DNA of 64,000 nucleotides from Bacteroidales bacterium UBA5833 (GCA_002433025.1 DJGZ01000080.1:1-64000), one strand, 5' to 3'. Shown: positions 53,255 through 62,869, counted from the stretch's first letter. The notes: generated by a model not told the origin, from the letters alone. Program-made: numbers and translations.

Positions 53255-53950
53255 ATGGAAGCAAACCAGCCTGACAATAACCTGTTTGAAGTCCTGCGCC
53301 GGAAATCTCAGCTTAAACAGGATGTTTACCAGATTACCCATAACACATTCCGGCTTTTCAAGAACGTGATTCTTGAAATGGTGGCCGATTATCAGCAAAA
53401 ATACAATGGCAATCAGCAGCCCATACCTTTTGAATACCGTGACAGGGGAGAGTTTGAACTTGAACTGCGGTTTGGGGGCGATGTGCTTATTTTTATGATG
53501 CATACCAATATTTTTGAGTTCTCGCGTATGCATGAAGTGATGAAAACCACTTATATCCATGATGACAAGCAACGTTCCTATTGCGGGGTCATCAACATTT
53601 ACAATTTTCTTGCCGATTCATTCCGCTATAACCGCATCAATGACCTTGGGTATATGATAGGACGGGTTTTTGTAAATAAGGACAATCATTATTTTATTGA
53701 GGGGAAAAGGGAAATCGGGATGCTCTTCAATAATTTTTCCTCTTCGGTAATGACGAAGGAGTCGGCCCGGCAGATAGTAGAATCATCTGTTCTGTATACC
53801 ATTAACTTCGACCTGCTCACCCCACCTTACGACCAGGTGAAGGAAGTTACGGTATTCGAAATGCAGGCTTCCCTCGAAAACATGAAACTCAGGACCGGAA
53901 AAAGGCTTGGTTTCCGGTTTCAGGCCGACCATGAGGAATTTAAGCAATAA
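53255..53950 (+). CDS. conserved Bacteroidota protein, unknown function
   Basis: A 231-residue soluble protein with no signal peptide. It contains FEYRDRGEFELELRFGGDVLIF and a conserved-looking DDKQRSYCGVINIYNFLADS. It reads as a single globular domain. I recognise the type as widespread in Bacteroidota but know no function. It has its own promoter and is monocistronic before the tRNA-Glu/rpsT unit. Confidence 0.72.
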   Translation: MEANQPDNNLFEVLRRKSQLKQDVYQITHNTFRLFKNVILEMVADYQQKYNGNQQPIPFEYRDRGEFELELRFGGDVLIFMMHTNIFEFSRMHEVMKTTYIHDDKQRSYCGVINIYNFLADSFRYNRINDLGYMIGRVFVNKDNHYFIEGKREIGMLFNNFSSSVMTKESARQIVESSVLYTINFDLLTPPYDQVKEVTVFEMQASLENMKLRTGKRLGFRFQADHEEFKQ

Positions 53951-54053
53951 GAACCCTGTTTTTGTAAATAACTGATAAATAGGGTTGTACGAATGAATCA
54001 CAAATCCTTCCAGGATGGGCGTCAAAAAAAAGTTCAAAAAAAATAATTCACTG

Positions 54054-54084
54054 TTTGGAGGTTTCAAAATTAGTTGTACATTTG
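54054..54084 (+). promoter_or_regulatory. strong promoter: TTTG-N19-TACATTTG
   Basis: TTTG at 54054-54057 and TACATTTG at 54077-54084, with a 19-bp spacer, is a near-perfect Bacteroidetes promoter 23 bp before tRNA-Glu. It probably drives both the tRNA and rpsT. Confidence 0.85.
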
Positions 54085-54107
54085 CAGTCCCTAAGGAAAT
54101 ACCTAAC

Positions 54108-54179
54108 GGTCCGTTCGTCTAGGGGTTAGGACGCCAGGTTTTCATCCTGGTAACAGGGGTTCGATTCCCCTACGGACTG
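54108..54179 (+). tRNA. tRNA-Glu (anticodon TTC)
   Basis: Acceptor GGTCCGT/ACGGACT (one G-U pair), anticodon arm CCAGG-TTTTCAT-CCTGG (anticodon TTC), T arm AGGGG-TTCGATT-CCCCT, discriminator G. The length is 72 nt without CCA. It sits 23 bp after a strong promoter and 19 bp before rpsT. Confidence 0.95.
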
Positions 54180-54198
54180 CTAACATAGCATTAACAAA

Positions 54199-54453
54199 AT
54201 GGCAAATCACAAATCGTCACTCAAAAGAATCAGGGCTAACGAAACCCGCCGTATCCGTAACAGGTATTATGCAAAGACCATGCGCAATGCCGTTCGTAAG
54301 TTCAGGGCGCTCGATAATAAAGCCGAAGCCTCGGAAAAACTCCCGGGACTTATCTCCATGATAGATAAACTTGCCAAGAAAACCATTATCCATAAAAACA
54401 AGGCCGGTAACCTTAAGTCGAAACTTACCCGCCTGGTGAATAAAATGGCATAA
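54199..54453 (+). CDS. rpsT: 30S ribosomal protein S20
   Basis: An 84-residue, Lys/Arg-rich helical protein starting MANHKSSLKRIRANETRRIRN, the S20 signature, and ending KAGNLKSKLTRLVNKMA. It binds 16S rRNA in the small subunit. It follows tRNA-Glu by 19 bp, probably on the same transcript, and is closed by a terminator. Confidence 0.95.
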   Translation: MANHKSSLKRIRANETRRIRNRYYAKTMRNAVRKFRALDNKAEASEKLPGLISMIDKLAKKTIIHKNKAGNLKSKLTRLVNKMA

Positions 54454-54472
54454 CTACCAGAGATTAACACAC

Positions 54473-54503
54473 AGCCCCCGTACGTGAGTGCGGGGGCTTT
54501 TTT
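54473..54503 (+). terminator. rho-independent terminator after rpsT
   Basis: Stem AGCCCCCG/CGGGGGCT with a 10-nt loop and a run of six T, 19 bp after the rpsT stop. Confidence 0.88.
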
Positions 54504-54581
54504 GTATTATGATGTTTCGATATTTATTATCTTTATGGAATTATATTTCATGTATAGTTATTTTAATGTAATTCAGAAGAT

Positions 54582-55280
54582 ATGGAAGATAATAAAGTCA
54601 GGGTTCCCATCAAATACTGGGCTGAGGATGATAAACCCCGCGAAAAACTTATCAGTAAAGGAAAAGAAGCGTTAAGCGATGCCGAACTCCTGGCCATCCT
54701 GCTCCGTTCCGGCACCAAAACCCATTCTGCCGTTGAACTGGGCCGGGAATTGCTCCAGAAGGTCAATCATAATCTGATCGGACTTTCACGTTTGTCGGCT
54801 GATGAACTGATGAAGCACAAAGGGGTAGGAGAGGCCAAGGCCCTGAGTATCATCGCTGCCCTTGAACTTGGCATGCGGCGGCGCTCAGCAGAAATACCGG
54901 TAAAAAAGACCATAACCTCCAGCCGGGATGCCTATGAAATCTTCTATCCGAATCTTGCCGACAGCCTTTATGAAGAGTTCTGGGTGCTTTTTCTTAACCG
55001 GGCCAACCGTAAAATATCCGTGATGTCGGTAAGCGAAGGCGGGCAGGCCGGTACTGTGGCCGATCCGAAAAAGATATTTAAAATGGCGCTTGACCAGAAT
55101 GCGGCCTACATTATTTTATGCCACAACCATCCCTCGGGCAACCTCAGGCCCAGTGATGCCGACATCAGGCTTACCCGCAAAATGAAAGAAGCCGGGCAAC
55201 TGCTCGATCTTCCCGTGCTTGATCATCTTATTATCGGCGACGAAAAATATTATAGCTTTGCGGATGAAGGACAGATGTAA
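54582..55280 (+). CDS. radC: RadC family JAB-domain protein
   Basis: A 232-residue protein. An N-terminal helix-hairpin-helix region has MKHKGVGEAKALSIIAALELG. The C-terminal JAB/MPN+ metalloprotease-like domain shows CHNHPSGNLRPSDAD, the HxHPSG metal motif. RadC has been linked to DNA repair, but its activity is unsettled. Length and N terminus (PIKYWAEDDKPREKLISKG) are typical. Confidence 0.9.
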   Translation: MEDNKVRVPIKYWAEDDKPREKLISKGKEALSDAELLAILLRSGTKTHSAVELGRELLQKVNHNLIGLSRLSADELMKHKGVGEAKALSIIAALELGMRRRSAEIPVKKTITSSRDAYEIFYPNLADSLYEEFWVLFLNRANRKISVMSVSEGGQAGTVADPKKIFKMALDQNAAYIILCHNHPSGNLRPSDADIRLTRKMKEAGQLLDLPVLDHLIIGDEKYYSFADEGQM

Positions 55281-55343
55281 AACTGGTTTGATGACCCGAT
55301 CTTTGTCCTTAACACTATTTTCTCCGTAAAAAGCATATTTCTT

Positions 55344-56495
55344 ATGATAAAAATAGTCACAGTTATCGGTGCGCGCCCGCAGATCATCAAAGCTGCAGCC
55401 CTGAACAGGGCCATCGCCAATGGATTTGCTGACCGTATAACCGAAATTATCGTGCATACCGGTCAGCATTACGATGAAAATATGTCGCAGGTATTTTTTG
55501 ATGAACTGGGCATCCCGAAACCGGATTATAATCTTGGGGTCGGAAGCGGACCGCATGGCGTTCAGACAGCCCGGATGATACAGGGAATTGAAGAAATCCT
55601 GTCAAAGGAAAAGCCAGATATGCTGGTCCTTTACGGCGATACCAACTCGACACTTGCCGGCGCGGTCGCGGCATCCAAGATGCATGTTCCCATTGCCCAT
55701 ATAGAAGCCGGGCTGCGTTCATTCAATAAATCCATGCCCGAGGAGATCAACCGCATTATGTGCGACCATGCCTCCACGCTCTTGTTCAGCCCGACGGCCA
55801 CCGGGTTTGCCAACCTGCTGCGCGAAGGGTTTAACGCCACGGCCCGGCCTCCATTTACCATTGACAACCCGAAAATCTATCATTGCGGGGATGTGATGTA
55901 CGACAACAGCCTTCACTTTGCGGAACTGGCTGAGCAAAAGTCACGGATACTCGAAGGCCTGGGCCTTGAAACGGGGAACTACCTGCTTTCTACCATTCAC
56001 CGCGACAACAACACCGATATCCCCGAACGGTTGAATGCCATCTTTGAAGCCCTTGACGGCATCAGCCGCAGGCGGCAACTTCAGGTGGTACTGCCTTTGC
56101 ATCCCCGCACTTTCGGATTACTCAGCCAGAACCTTTCACAAGAATTATATGCTTCGGTAAATGAAAATCATCTGATCAGGATCATTCCGCCGGTTTCATT
56201 CCTGGAAATGACCCGCCTTGAAAAGAACGCCCGCTTGATCCTGACGGATTCGGGTGGGGTGCAGAAAGAAGCCTATTTCTTTGAAAAGCCCTGTGTGATA
56301 GCCCGCTCCGAAACGGAATGGACTGAAATTACAGCCGTAGGCGCCGGAATGGTGGCCGATGCGGATACCACCCGCCTGCTTCAGGCCCTGGAGCAATTTC
56401 TCGATCATCCGCCGGTGAACTTTCCGGCCGTGTTCGGCGATGGCCGGGCGGCGGAATTTATATGCAACGAAATCCTGAAAGCGGCAGCGCCATAA
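55344..56495 (+). CDS. wecB: UDP-N-acetylglucosamine 2-epimerase (non-hydrolysing)
   Basis: A 383-residue protein with the same motif series as the 3258 gene: GARPQIIKAAALN, HTGQHYDENMSQVFF, GDTNSTLAGAVAA, HIEAGLRSFNKSMPEEINR and LTDSGGVQKEAYFF. It converts UDP-GlcNAc to UDP-ManNAc for envelope polysaccharides. Residues near the substrate loop are the classical form, so this is the true WecB rather than the FnlC-type copy. A hairpin lies downstream. Confidence 0.9.
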   Translation: MIKIVTVIGARPQIIKAAALNRAIANGFADRITEIIVHTGQHYDENMSQVFFDELGIPKPDYNLGVGSGPHGVQTARMIQGIEEILSKEKPDMLVLYGDTNSTLAGAVAASKMHVPIAHIEAGLRSFNKSMPEEINRIMCDHASTLLFSPTATGFANLLREGFNATARPPFTIDNPKIYHCGDVMYDNSLHFAELAEQKSRILEGLGLETGNYLLSTIHRDNNTDIPERLNAIFEALDGISRRRQLQVVLPLHPRTFGLLSQNLSQELYASVNENHLIRIIPPVSFLEMTRLEKNARLILTDSGGVQKEAYFFEKPCVIARSETEWTEITAVGAGMVADADTTRLLQALEQFLDHPPVNFPAVFGDGRAAEFICNEILKAAAP

Positions 56496-56556
56496 AGCGG
56501 GGGTCAGTCTGTAGCGCGCTTTGGTATCTTTCAAACCTGAGAAGTATAAATGTATA

Positions 56557-56585
56557 CGGCCTTCCCGGTCAGACAGGGAAGGCCG
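56557..56585 (+). terminator. hairpin terminator after wecB
   Basis: Stem CGGCCTTCCC/GGGAAGGCCG with a 9-nt loop, 61 bp after the wecB stop, followed by GAAAAAA. No T run is seen, so it may act mainly as a 3'-end stabiliser. Confidence 0.6.
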
Positions 56586-56942
56586 GAAAAAATAATTATG
56601 GATTGGTGCCCGCTAAACAAAAACTGTGGCATAGAGTAGCAGTTAAAGTGCTGAGATTGTTGCATATAATACTATAATCTTTGAAATGTTCAAAAAAACA
56701 CTGCGAAACATTATTACCTTTTACTGATTTTTCGGATTTTATGATAGAAGATTGGAGATGATATTCAGCGCAAGCCTTCAACAAGATATACAAGTGTTAT
56801 AAATCTGATTTTTGTTTCCAGCGCTTCACTTTAAATATGGATTATTAGTCATATAACAGTTTTAATTTTATAAAAATATTGTCCGGAACTTGGAATTTCA
56901 TTTTTCTTCTATTACTTTCGTACACACATATTGATTATAAAT
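56586..56942. other. AT-rich gap
   Basis: About 355 bp, AT-rich, without a supportable gene. No strong promoter box was found, only a TTACTTTCG near 56912 that is a weak -7 variant. Confidence 0.35.
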
Positions 56943-57437
56943 ATGCACACGGCTTTATATAAAGCACAAGGTGCACCGCTTGTATTTGAAAATAGCATAA
57001 TGGAACATTATAATGGGACACCACCGCCTACAGGCTGCAGATATTATTATGTAGGCACCGAAGACAGTTGTTCATACAACTACTCAGATTACCGCATAAA
57101 TCCAAATGTTAGTTTATCTAACTACTTGGATTATAAAATTTTCGCTGCTGCAAGAATTGTTGCACCTATTACTGACACTACCGAATGTCTTGAGTATAAT
57201 CAGAACAACAGTGGAATACACGAAATGCAATTCTATTACGACCACCTGATTACTTTTGTTAATGAATGGATAAACCAGCAGAATTCTTCACTTAAAAAAT
57301 CTTACGCAAGATCAATTATTAAAAGTCATGAAGAAGGCTCTGGGAATTCAAAAATCATTTTTCACGAACCAAAATTGTTTTTTAAATTAAAAATACAGGC
57401 TTGCTCCCCAGGTAATCCATATTTCCCTACAGAATAA
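56943..57437 (+). CDS. hypothetical protein, possibly a fragment
   Basis: A 164-residue frame beginning MHTALYKAQGAPLV, with three Cys and no signal peptide. It ends just before the first T9SS-sorted protein (19 bp). It may be the surviving C-terminal part of a larger secreted gene or a small cytoplasmic protein. An alternative TTG start lies at 56931. Nothing is recognised in it. Confidence 0.4.
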   Translation: MHTALYKAQGAPLVFENSIMEHYNGTPPPTGCRYYYVGTEDSCSYNYSDYRINPNVSLSNYLDYKIFAAARIVAPITDTTECLEYNQNNSGIHEMQFYYDHLITFVNEWINQQNSSLKKSYARSIIKSHEEGSGNSKIIFHEPKLFFKLKIQACSPGNPYFPTE

Positions 57438-57456
57438 TTTCTAAAGATATTGAGAA

Positions 57457-58929
57457 ATGAGGAAACTATTTTTGGCAAGTATTATTCTGCTAATCATATC
57501 TTCTGTTAAAGGGCAGAGCACTTACGAATTATATATAAGTGTTCAGCAGCAAACGTTTTCCAGCACGGCAATAGATGATGGCAATGGCGGAATAATTGCC
57601 TTAATTAATGTGCTTACTGGCACAGACTATGGGCCATCAAATTATATCAATGCCTATATTCTGCAAATTTCGCAGACAGGTGACACCTTAACACATAGAT
57701 ACTCATTTCACGATACCACCTTCATCTTTAACAGGATTCATCGGTTAGATGAAGGTGGTTATTTTGTTACAGGAGAAACGCGTTTACCAAATACTCAGGT
57801 CTCACATTTATTGTTAGCCCGATTAGACAGTGATTTTAATATGCTTTGGGCAAAACACTATTATTATGCGGAATTAAATTTCCAAATTCGGTGTTATAAT
57901 ATTTTTCAGGATGGCGATACCCTGATTATGCCCATAGGCAGAAGTGAATTTCCCGGAGCTGCTTTCTACCCTTTGCTTATAAAAACTGACCTAAATGGCA
58001 ATATTTTGCATGAGGTATTTCATTACACCAACGGCTTACGAACAGATTCCCCATCTTTCATGTACGAAAAAAGAAATGGACGTGTTTGGATGTTTGAGGA
58101 TGCGTTTGTAGGTGGATTACCAGGTCCATCACGATCAGTTTTCGGTCGCAATTTTGAGTTTTTGTATACTGAAGGATTTGGAGTATATGGTGGTCCATGG
58201 AGAATGTATACCACATGGGATGCAGATAGTAATATCCTTATGTCGTATATTGCCAATAGAATTGGGGCGCAATATCAGGACGATGAAATTTGGTTAGCCA
58301 AATACGATACCTCTTTGAATCGCTTGTACAGAAACAGCTTTGGTACAGCCGATACCATGGACAATACACCCTTTTGGGGGGCAGGCGTTTCGTTTAAACA
58401 TTTTGACACCATATACTTTTCAGGTTATAAACACAAAACAATGTACCAGCCAAATCCAGGTATGCTTAACTGGATGGTTGCCGGGCAAACAGATGCGCAG
58501 TTAAACCCTCGGTTTATTCATTACATTGGGGGTGACCAGTATTACGAAACCCGGTATATGCTGGCAACCAGCGATGGGGGTTTTGTAATACAAGCCGGAG
58601 TGTTTAATCACAAAACATTACATTACGACTTACTCTTTCTTAAATTAAACAACCAGGGTTTGATTACAGGAAACAGCTCAAATAAAACAGCAGTAAAGCG
58701 AGCATTTATCAGTCCAAACCCGGCAACTGATTTTATAGGAGTAGATTGTTTTCTGCCTTTTGCAAAGGCAAATATAACGACCCTTACTGGCACTACCATG
58801 TTGGAATTTAACTTAAACACCGGTTCCACCCGATTGCCCCTGCAACAACTTAAACCGGGAATTTACCTGCTTGGTATAACAGTGCCGGGGTCAGGTTTGA
58901 TTGAAACTCACAAGTTTGTAAAACTTTAA
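57457..58929 (+). CDS. secreted protein with T9SS type A sorting domain (paralogue 1)
   Basis: A 490-residue protein with a signal peptide (FLASIILLIISSVKGQ). It has a repeated beta-rich middle (motifs such as IDDGNGGIIALIN and NMLWAKHYYY). The C-terminal domain includes ISPNPATDFIGVDC and LKPGIYLLGITVPGSG and ends in ETHKFVKL, the type A pattern. PorV-dependent export and surface attachment are expected. The next gene is a close paralogue 2 bp downstream. Confidence 0.85.
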   Translation: MRKLFLASIILLIISSVKGQSTYELYISVQQQTFSSTAIDDGNGGIIALINVLTGTDYGPSNYINAYILQISQTGDTLTHRYSFHDTTFIFNRIHRLDEGGYFVTGETRLPNTQVSHLLLARLDSDFNMLWAKHYYYAELNFQIRCYNIFQDGDTLIMPIGRSEFPGAAFYPLLIKTDLNGNILHEVFHYTNGLRTDSPSFMYEKRNGRVWMFEDAFVGGLPGPSRSVFGRNFEFLYTEGFGVYGGPWRMYTTWDADSNILMSYIANRIGAQYQDDEIWLAKYDTSLNRLYRNSFGTADTMDNTPFWGAGVSFKHFDTIYFSGYKHKTMYQPNPGMLNWMVAGQTDAQLNPRFIHYIGGDQYYETRYMLATSDGGFVIQAGVFNHKTLHYDLLFLKLNNQGLITGNSSNKTAVKRAFISPNPATDFIGVDCFLPFAKANITTLTGTTMLEFNLNTGSTRLPLQQLKPGIYLLGITVPGSGLIETHKFVKL

Positions 58930-58931
58930 AA

Positions 58932-60419
58932 ATGAACCCCAACAAAAAAATACTCACCCTGGGTTTACTCATGCTTTTGCTGGTGCTGGCTGGTAAAGCA
59001 CAAGGCACTTTTGAGGTATTAATTCCATCAGCAACAAGAACCGGAACCTACATGGCCATTGATGATGGCAATGGGGGCATTATTGCACCAATAAATAATT
59101 TGACCGGGAAAGACTATGGGCCAAGTGATTATATAAGAGGTTACCTTTTATTAATATCAGCCACTGGTGATACATCGAGTCACAGATTTTCTTTCCATGA
59201 TACTACCTTTTTTCTCAATCGGATACAACGCCTGACCAACGGGGGGTACATTCTCACCGGAGAATCAGTGCCTCCCGGCTCAGCAGGCAAATGCCTGCTT
59301 ATGGCAGGGCTTGATGATGATTTCAACCTGATGTGGGCCAAACACCACTCATATTCCTATATGAATAATAGGCTCATAGTCGAAAATATCTTTCAGATAG
59401 GTGACACCTTGATAATGCCGGTGGGGAGGTGTGAATTTCCTTGCGGTTCAACTTATCCAATGTTTTTAAAAACTGATTTGCAGGGAAATATTCTATCTGA
59501 AGTCTTTCACGATGATCCATCTTTAAATAGTATCTTCCATTCTTTCATCCTAAGTATCGACAAAAAAATTATTTTTATGTTAGCCCATTCATTTGTCGGT
59601 GGAGTTACTGGTTCTTCGTATAGCATATTTAACGAAAACTTTGAATATGTTACAACCTTACCACTAGTACCACAGGACAATTCATCATGGCGTTATTACA
59701 CCACCTGGACACCAGATAGCATGATACTGATGTCTTATGTTGCCCGAAGTCCAATCATAATTACAGATTATGATGATGTTTGGCTTGCAAAATATGATTC
59801 TGCTTTAAACCTGATTAATAAGGTAAGTTTTGGTTCACCGGATACACTAGATCACACCCCAATTACTGGAATTGGAGTAGGATGTGTACATTCTGATACA
59901 ATATTCTTTTCAGGTTTTAAGAATGCGACAGGCTGGCCACCTGCAATTAACCGGGTAAGTTGGATAATGGCAGGGCAGGTAGATGGCCAGCTACAGCTTA
60001 GGTATCTGCATTACCTAGGGGGAGATGCATTTTATGAACCCAGATATATGCTTCCGCTTTCTGATGGTGGTTTTGTGATTCATGCACCCAGGTTTAATCA
60101 TGAAACTGACTTGTACGACATGTACTTTATTAAACTAAACAGGGAAGGTTTAATTACTTCAAATAAACCTGGTCAGATTATCATCAACCGTGCTTTTATC
60201 TCTCCCAATCCAGCTAAGGAGTACCTCAAAGTAGAATGTATGCTGAAACAAGCTGAAGCCAGCGTATTGACCCTGTCCGGAGCAGAAATCTCTGCTTATA
60301 AACTGGTGCAGGGAACCACCAATTTACCAATACAAAATCTCAAACCCGGTATGTATCTGTTAAAAATCAGTACTGTGGGCAAAGCAGTAATTGAAACGCA
60401 CAAGTTTATTAAACAATAA
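58932..60419 (+). CDS. secreted protein with T9SS type A sorting domain (paralogue 2)
   Basis: A 495-residue paralogue of the preceding gene with the same order of motifs (AIDDGNGGIIAPINNLTGKDYG, LMWAKHHSYS, FISPNPAKEYLKVEC, LKPGMYLLKIS, ETHKFIKQ). It has a signal peptide (LGLLMLLLVLAGKAQ). Tandem duplication with only 2 bp between the genes suggests a local expansion. The middle folds are unknown; the repeated WAK/TLDHTP motifs suggest a beta-propeller. Confidence 0.85.
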   Translation: MNPNKKILTLGLLMLLLVLAGKAQGTFEVLIPSATRTGTYMAIDDGNGGIIAPINNLTGKDYGPSDYIRGYLLLISATGDTSSHRFSFHDTTFFLNRIQRLTNGGYILTGESVPPGSAGKCLLMAGLDDDFNLMWAKHHSYSYMNNRLIVENIFQIGDTLIMPVGRCEFPCGSTYPMFLKTDLQGNILSEVFHDDPSLNSIFHSFILSIDKKIIFMLAHSFVGGVTGSSYSIFNENFEYVTTLPLVPQDNSSWRYYTTWTPDSMILMSYVARSPIIITDYDDVWLAKYDSALNLINKVSFGSPDTLDHTPITGIGVGCVHSDTIFFSGFKNATGWPPAINRVSWIMAGQVDGQLQLRYLHYLGGDAFYEPRYMLPLSDGGFVIHAPRFNHETDLYDMYFIKLNREGLITSNKPGQIIINRAFISPNPAKEYLKVECMLKQAEASVLTLSGAEISAYKLVQGTTNLPIQNLKPGMYLLKISTVGKAVIETHKFIKQ

Positions 60420-60430
60420 CAAACACTGCC

Positions 60431-61621
60431 ATGAAAAAAACATTGACAATAATTGCAGCAGTTGCACTTGCAATTTATCTTAATCCTAAAACTATAAAAG
60501 CACAAACATGCGCTACCTGCCCGGGAAACACTGTAACCGGTGCATCGGCCTCAGCGTTAGGGTCAAACAATACTGTATCTGGTACAAAATCTACTGCCAT
60601 TGGCAATGATAATATTATTTCATCAGGTTTTGGTTTTATTGCAGGTGCACAGTCAATAATAAATAGCAGCAGCACCAACTCTTATATCATTGGTGGTTTT
60701 AATACCATCTTTACAGGTAGCCAGGAGAGTTATGTTTTTGGCAGTGCTTCTGAGGCACGCGCAAGCAGAGTTATGTTGATAGGACACAGGCTTAAATCAG
60801 GATCTACCAATCAAATTATTATTGGAGCAGGACCTGTAGGAGGATTTCTTACCAGCAACAAAATGCACAGTCTTGCAGTTGGCTTTAAAAGCACTTTTCC
60901 TACTTTTTTTGTAAGTGAATCGCCTGCAAGTGATAGAACCGGCAAAGTGAGCATCGGCAACACTACCGATCCACAGGCGAAACTGCATATAAGAGCCGAT
61001 GCTGCCGAGGATGCCTCTTTGCTGCTCGAAGCCACAGGCACCAATAAAATAAGCAGTTTTATTATGGCCGGCGGACAGGCTTACCTCGGTACTGCTTCAA
61101 ATAATCATTCCCTGTCGTTTGTAACCGGTGGTACAAATACCCGCATGTTTATCAATGCAGCCAACGGCAACATAGGCATTGGCAGCGAAGAACCGGTGGC
61201 CCGCCTTCAGGTTAAAGACGGCGATATTTTTGTGGAAGATATCAACCGGGGGATTATCATGAAATCGCCCGATGGCAACTGCTGGCGGGGTGTACTCAAT
61301 AATTCGGGGCAACTTGAATTTACACTACTACCCGACTGTAATATGGTTACCGGATCGTCTGTAAAACAAGATGTTAATCCAGGTGTTGTGGTCAGTCCCA
61401 ACCCCGCATCAGGGTTTTTGATGGTTGATATTTCAACAGCCGGTGAGCATCGGTTTACTGCTTATAAACTGCTTGACTCGGCAGGTAAAGAAGTAAAATC
61501 GGGCAAAATAGAACAATTATCAACCCGGATAGAGATGGGCAGTGTCAAAAACGGAATCTATTTCCTGCATTTGAGCGGCGAAAACAGTTTCTGGTCAGAG
61601 AAGGTAATTATCAGGCAATAA
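60431..61621 (+). CDS. T9SS-sorted protein with YadA-head-like repeats
   Basis: A 396-residue protein with a signal peptide (IIAAVALAIYLNPKTIKAQ). The region around residues 30-120 has short repeats such as ASALGSNNTVSG and STAIGNDNIISSG, matching the left-handed beta-roll of YadA heads. A globular middle follows, then the C-terminal PNPASGFLMVDIS ... GIYFLHLSG type A domain. It is probably a surface adhesin or structural protein. It starts 11 bp after paralogue 2 and probably shares its transcript. Confidence 0.8.
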   Translation: MKKTLTIIAAVALAIYLNPKTIKAQTCATCPGNTVTGASASALGSNNTVSGTKSTAIGNDNIISSGFGFIAGAQSIINSSSTNSYIIGGFNTIFTGSQESYVFGSASEARASRVMLIGHRLKSGSTNQIIIGAGPVGGFLTSNKMHSLAVGFKSTFPTFFVSESPASDRTGKVSIGNTTDPQAKLHIRADAAEDASLLLEATGTNKISSFIMAGGQAYLGTASNNHSLSFVTGGTNTRMFINAANGNIGIGSEEPVARLQVKDGDIFVEDINRGIIMKSPDGNCWRGVLNNSGQLEFTLLPDCNMVTGSSVKQDVNPGVVVSPNPASGFLMVDISTAGEHRFTAYKLLDSAGKEVKSGKIEQLSTRIEMGSVKNGIYFLHLSGENSFWSEKVIIRQ

Positions 61622-61705
61622 GGTCTGATGGATTTATATTGTAAGCGTCCGGTGAACTGCATCTTTCCATAATATGGCTGCAATTGATTTTTGCAGAAAA
61701 AAGCT

Positions 61706-61775
61706 ATGACAAAGAAAGAGAAGGCCGTTCTAATGCAGGATATGATAGCCAGGTGGCATGAAAGTGGGCAGAGCC
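61706..61775 (+). pseudogene. remnant of an IS66-like accessory ORF (N-terminal end)
   Basis: The first ~23 residues (MTKKEKAVLMQDMIARWHES) resemble the start of helix-turn-helix accessory proteins of IS66-type elements. The similarity stops where the 322-bp repeat unit begins. This suggests that the repeat inserted into or replaced the rest. The assignment rests on recognition of a short stretch and is uncertain. Confidence 0.35.
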
Positions 61776-62690
61776 GGGGGGTATCAGGGTCAACAAACTC
61801 AGGGGCTTTAGCCCAAAAGTTGGCAAAAGTTTATTCGAAGGCCGGCATAAGTAATACCGGCAAGGCCGAAAATTTCCCTGTTTTGGCTTCTCCCGGCTTT
61901 TCGGCTAAAGCCGGTTAGTTCGGGTATTTGCATTTTCCCCGGGCTGAAGCCCGGAGTAAGGCAAACAGCATTTTCTGACTTTTCTTCGGAAATCTGATGC
62001 CTGGATCCGGCCTTCGGCTCAACTAATGCAATTTATGATGCCCATTTCGCAGTTTCTGAAGATACTCAATTCCGGTTAATAACCCCCGGCTTGAGCCGGG
62101 GGTTATCAGGCACTACAACATCGGGGGCTTTAGCCCAAAAGTTGGCAAAAGTTTATTCGAAGGCCGGCATAAGTAATACCGGCAAGGCCGAAAATTTCCC
62201 TGTTTTGGCTTCTCCCGGCTTTTCGGCTAAAGCCGGTTAGTTCGGGTATTTGCATTTTCCCCGGGCTGAAGCCCGGAGTAAGGCAAACAGCATTTTCTGA
62301 CTTTTCTTCGGAAATCTGACGTCTGGATCCGGTCTTCAGCTCAACTAATGCAAGTATATGATGTCTATTTCGCAGTTTCTGAAGATACTCAATTCCGGTT
62401 TATAACCCCCGGCTTGAGCCGGGGGGTATCAGGGCCGACAAACTCAGGGGCTTTAGCCCAAAAGGTGGCAAGAGTTTATGCGCGCCCCGGCATAAGTAAA
62501 ACCGGCAAACATAAATATCCCCCTGGTTTGACTTCTTCCGGCTTTTCGGCTAAAGCCGGTTAGTTTGGGGGCTTGCTTTTACTCCGGGCTTCAGCCCGGA
62601 GTAAAGCAAGCAGGATCACATTCCTTTGCATCAGAATTCTAACGTCCGAATCAGGAATTAAGGCCAACCAACGCAATCACAAGGAGATTG
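61771..62690. repeat. three-copy tandem repeat with palindromes
   Basis: Units start at 61771, 62093 and 62416 (periods 322 and 323 bp). Copies 1 and 2 are nearly identical over most of their length, with a long exact stretch from the GGGGCTTTAGCCC region to GAAATCTGA. Copy 3 is diverged after about 62560. Each unit holds several GC-rich palindromes (CCCCCGGCTTGAGCCGGGGG, GGGCTTTAGCCC, CCCCGGGCTGAAGCCCGG). Short open frames through it are not genes. Confidence 0.85.
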
Positions 62691-62793
62691 AATTAGTCAC
62701 TTAAGGGAATTTGCTTTTCTTCTTTCTATAACGCATCAGATAACGAATTAACCCTCAATTTCACGGCATTAATAAAATGAATTGCTTATTTGC

Positions 62794-62822
62794 TTTGGAA
62801 ATCAGATTTTTTTGTACTTTTG
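62794..62822 (+). promoter_or_regulatory. promoter of the rpsF operon (TTTG-N17-TACTTTTG)
   Basis: TTTG at 62794-62797 and TACTTTTG at 62815-62822, 17 bp apart, 47 bp before the rpsF start. The -7 box matches the Bacteroidetes pattern; the spacer is a little short. Confidence 0.7.
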
Positions 62823-62869
62823 CAATCCGTTTTAAAAACACCATGAATTAATAATTAAACCTAACGCAG

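Noticed and set aside
62348..62563. 71-residue plus-strand frame in the repeat array
   Set aside because: It is the read-through of a palindromic repeat unit, repeating the same residues as the frame at 61.8 kb.
61771..62690. CRISPR array
   Set aside because: Units are 322 bp, contiguous and without spacers; there are no cas genes.
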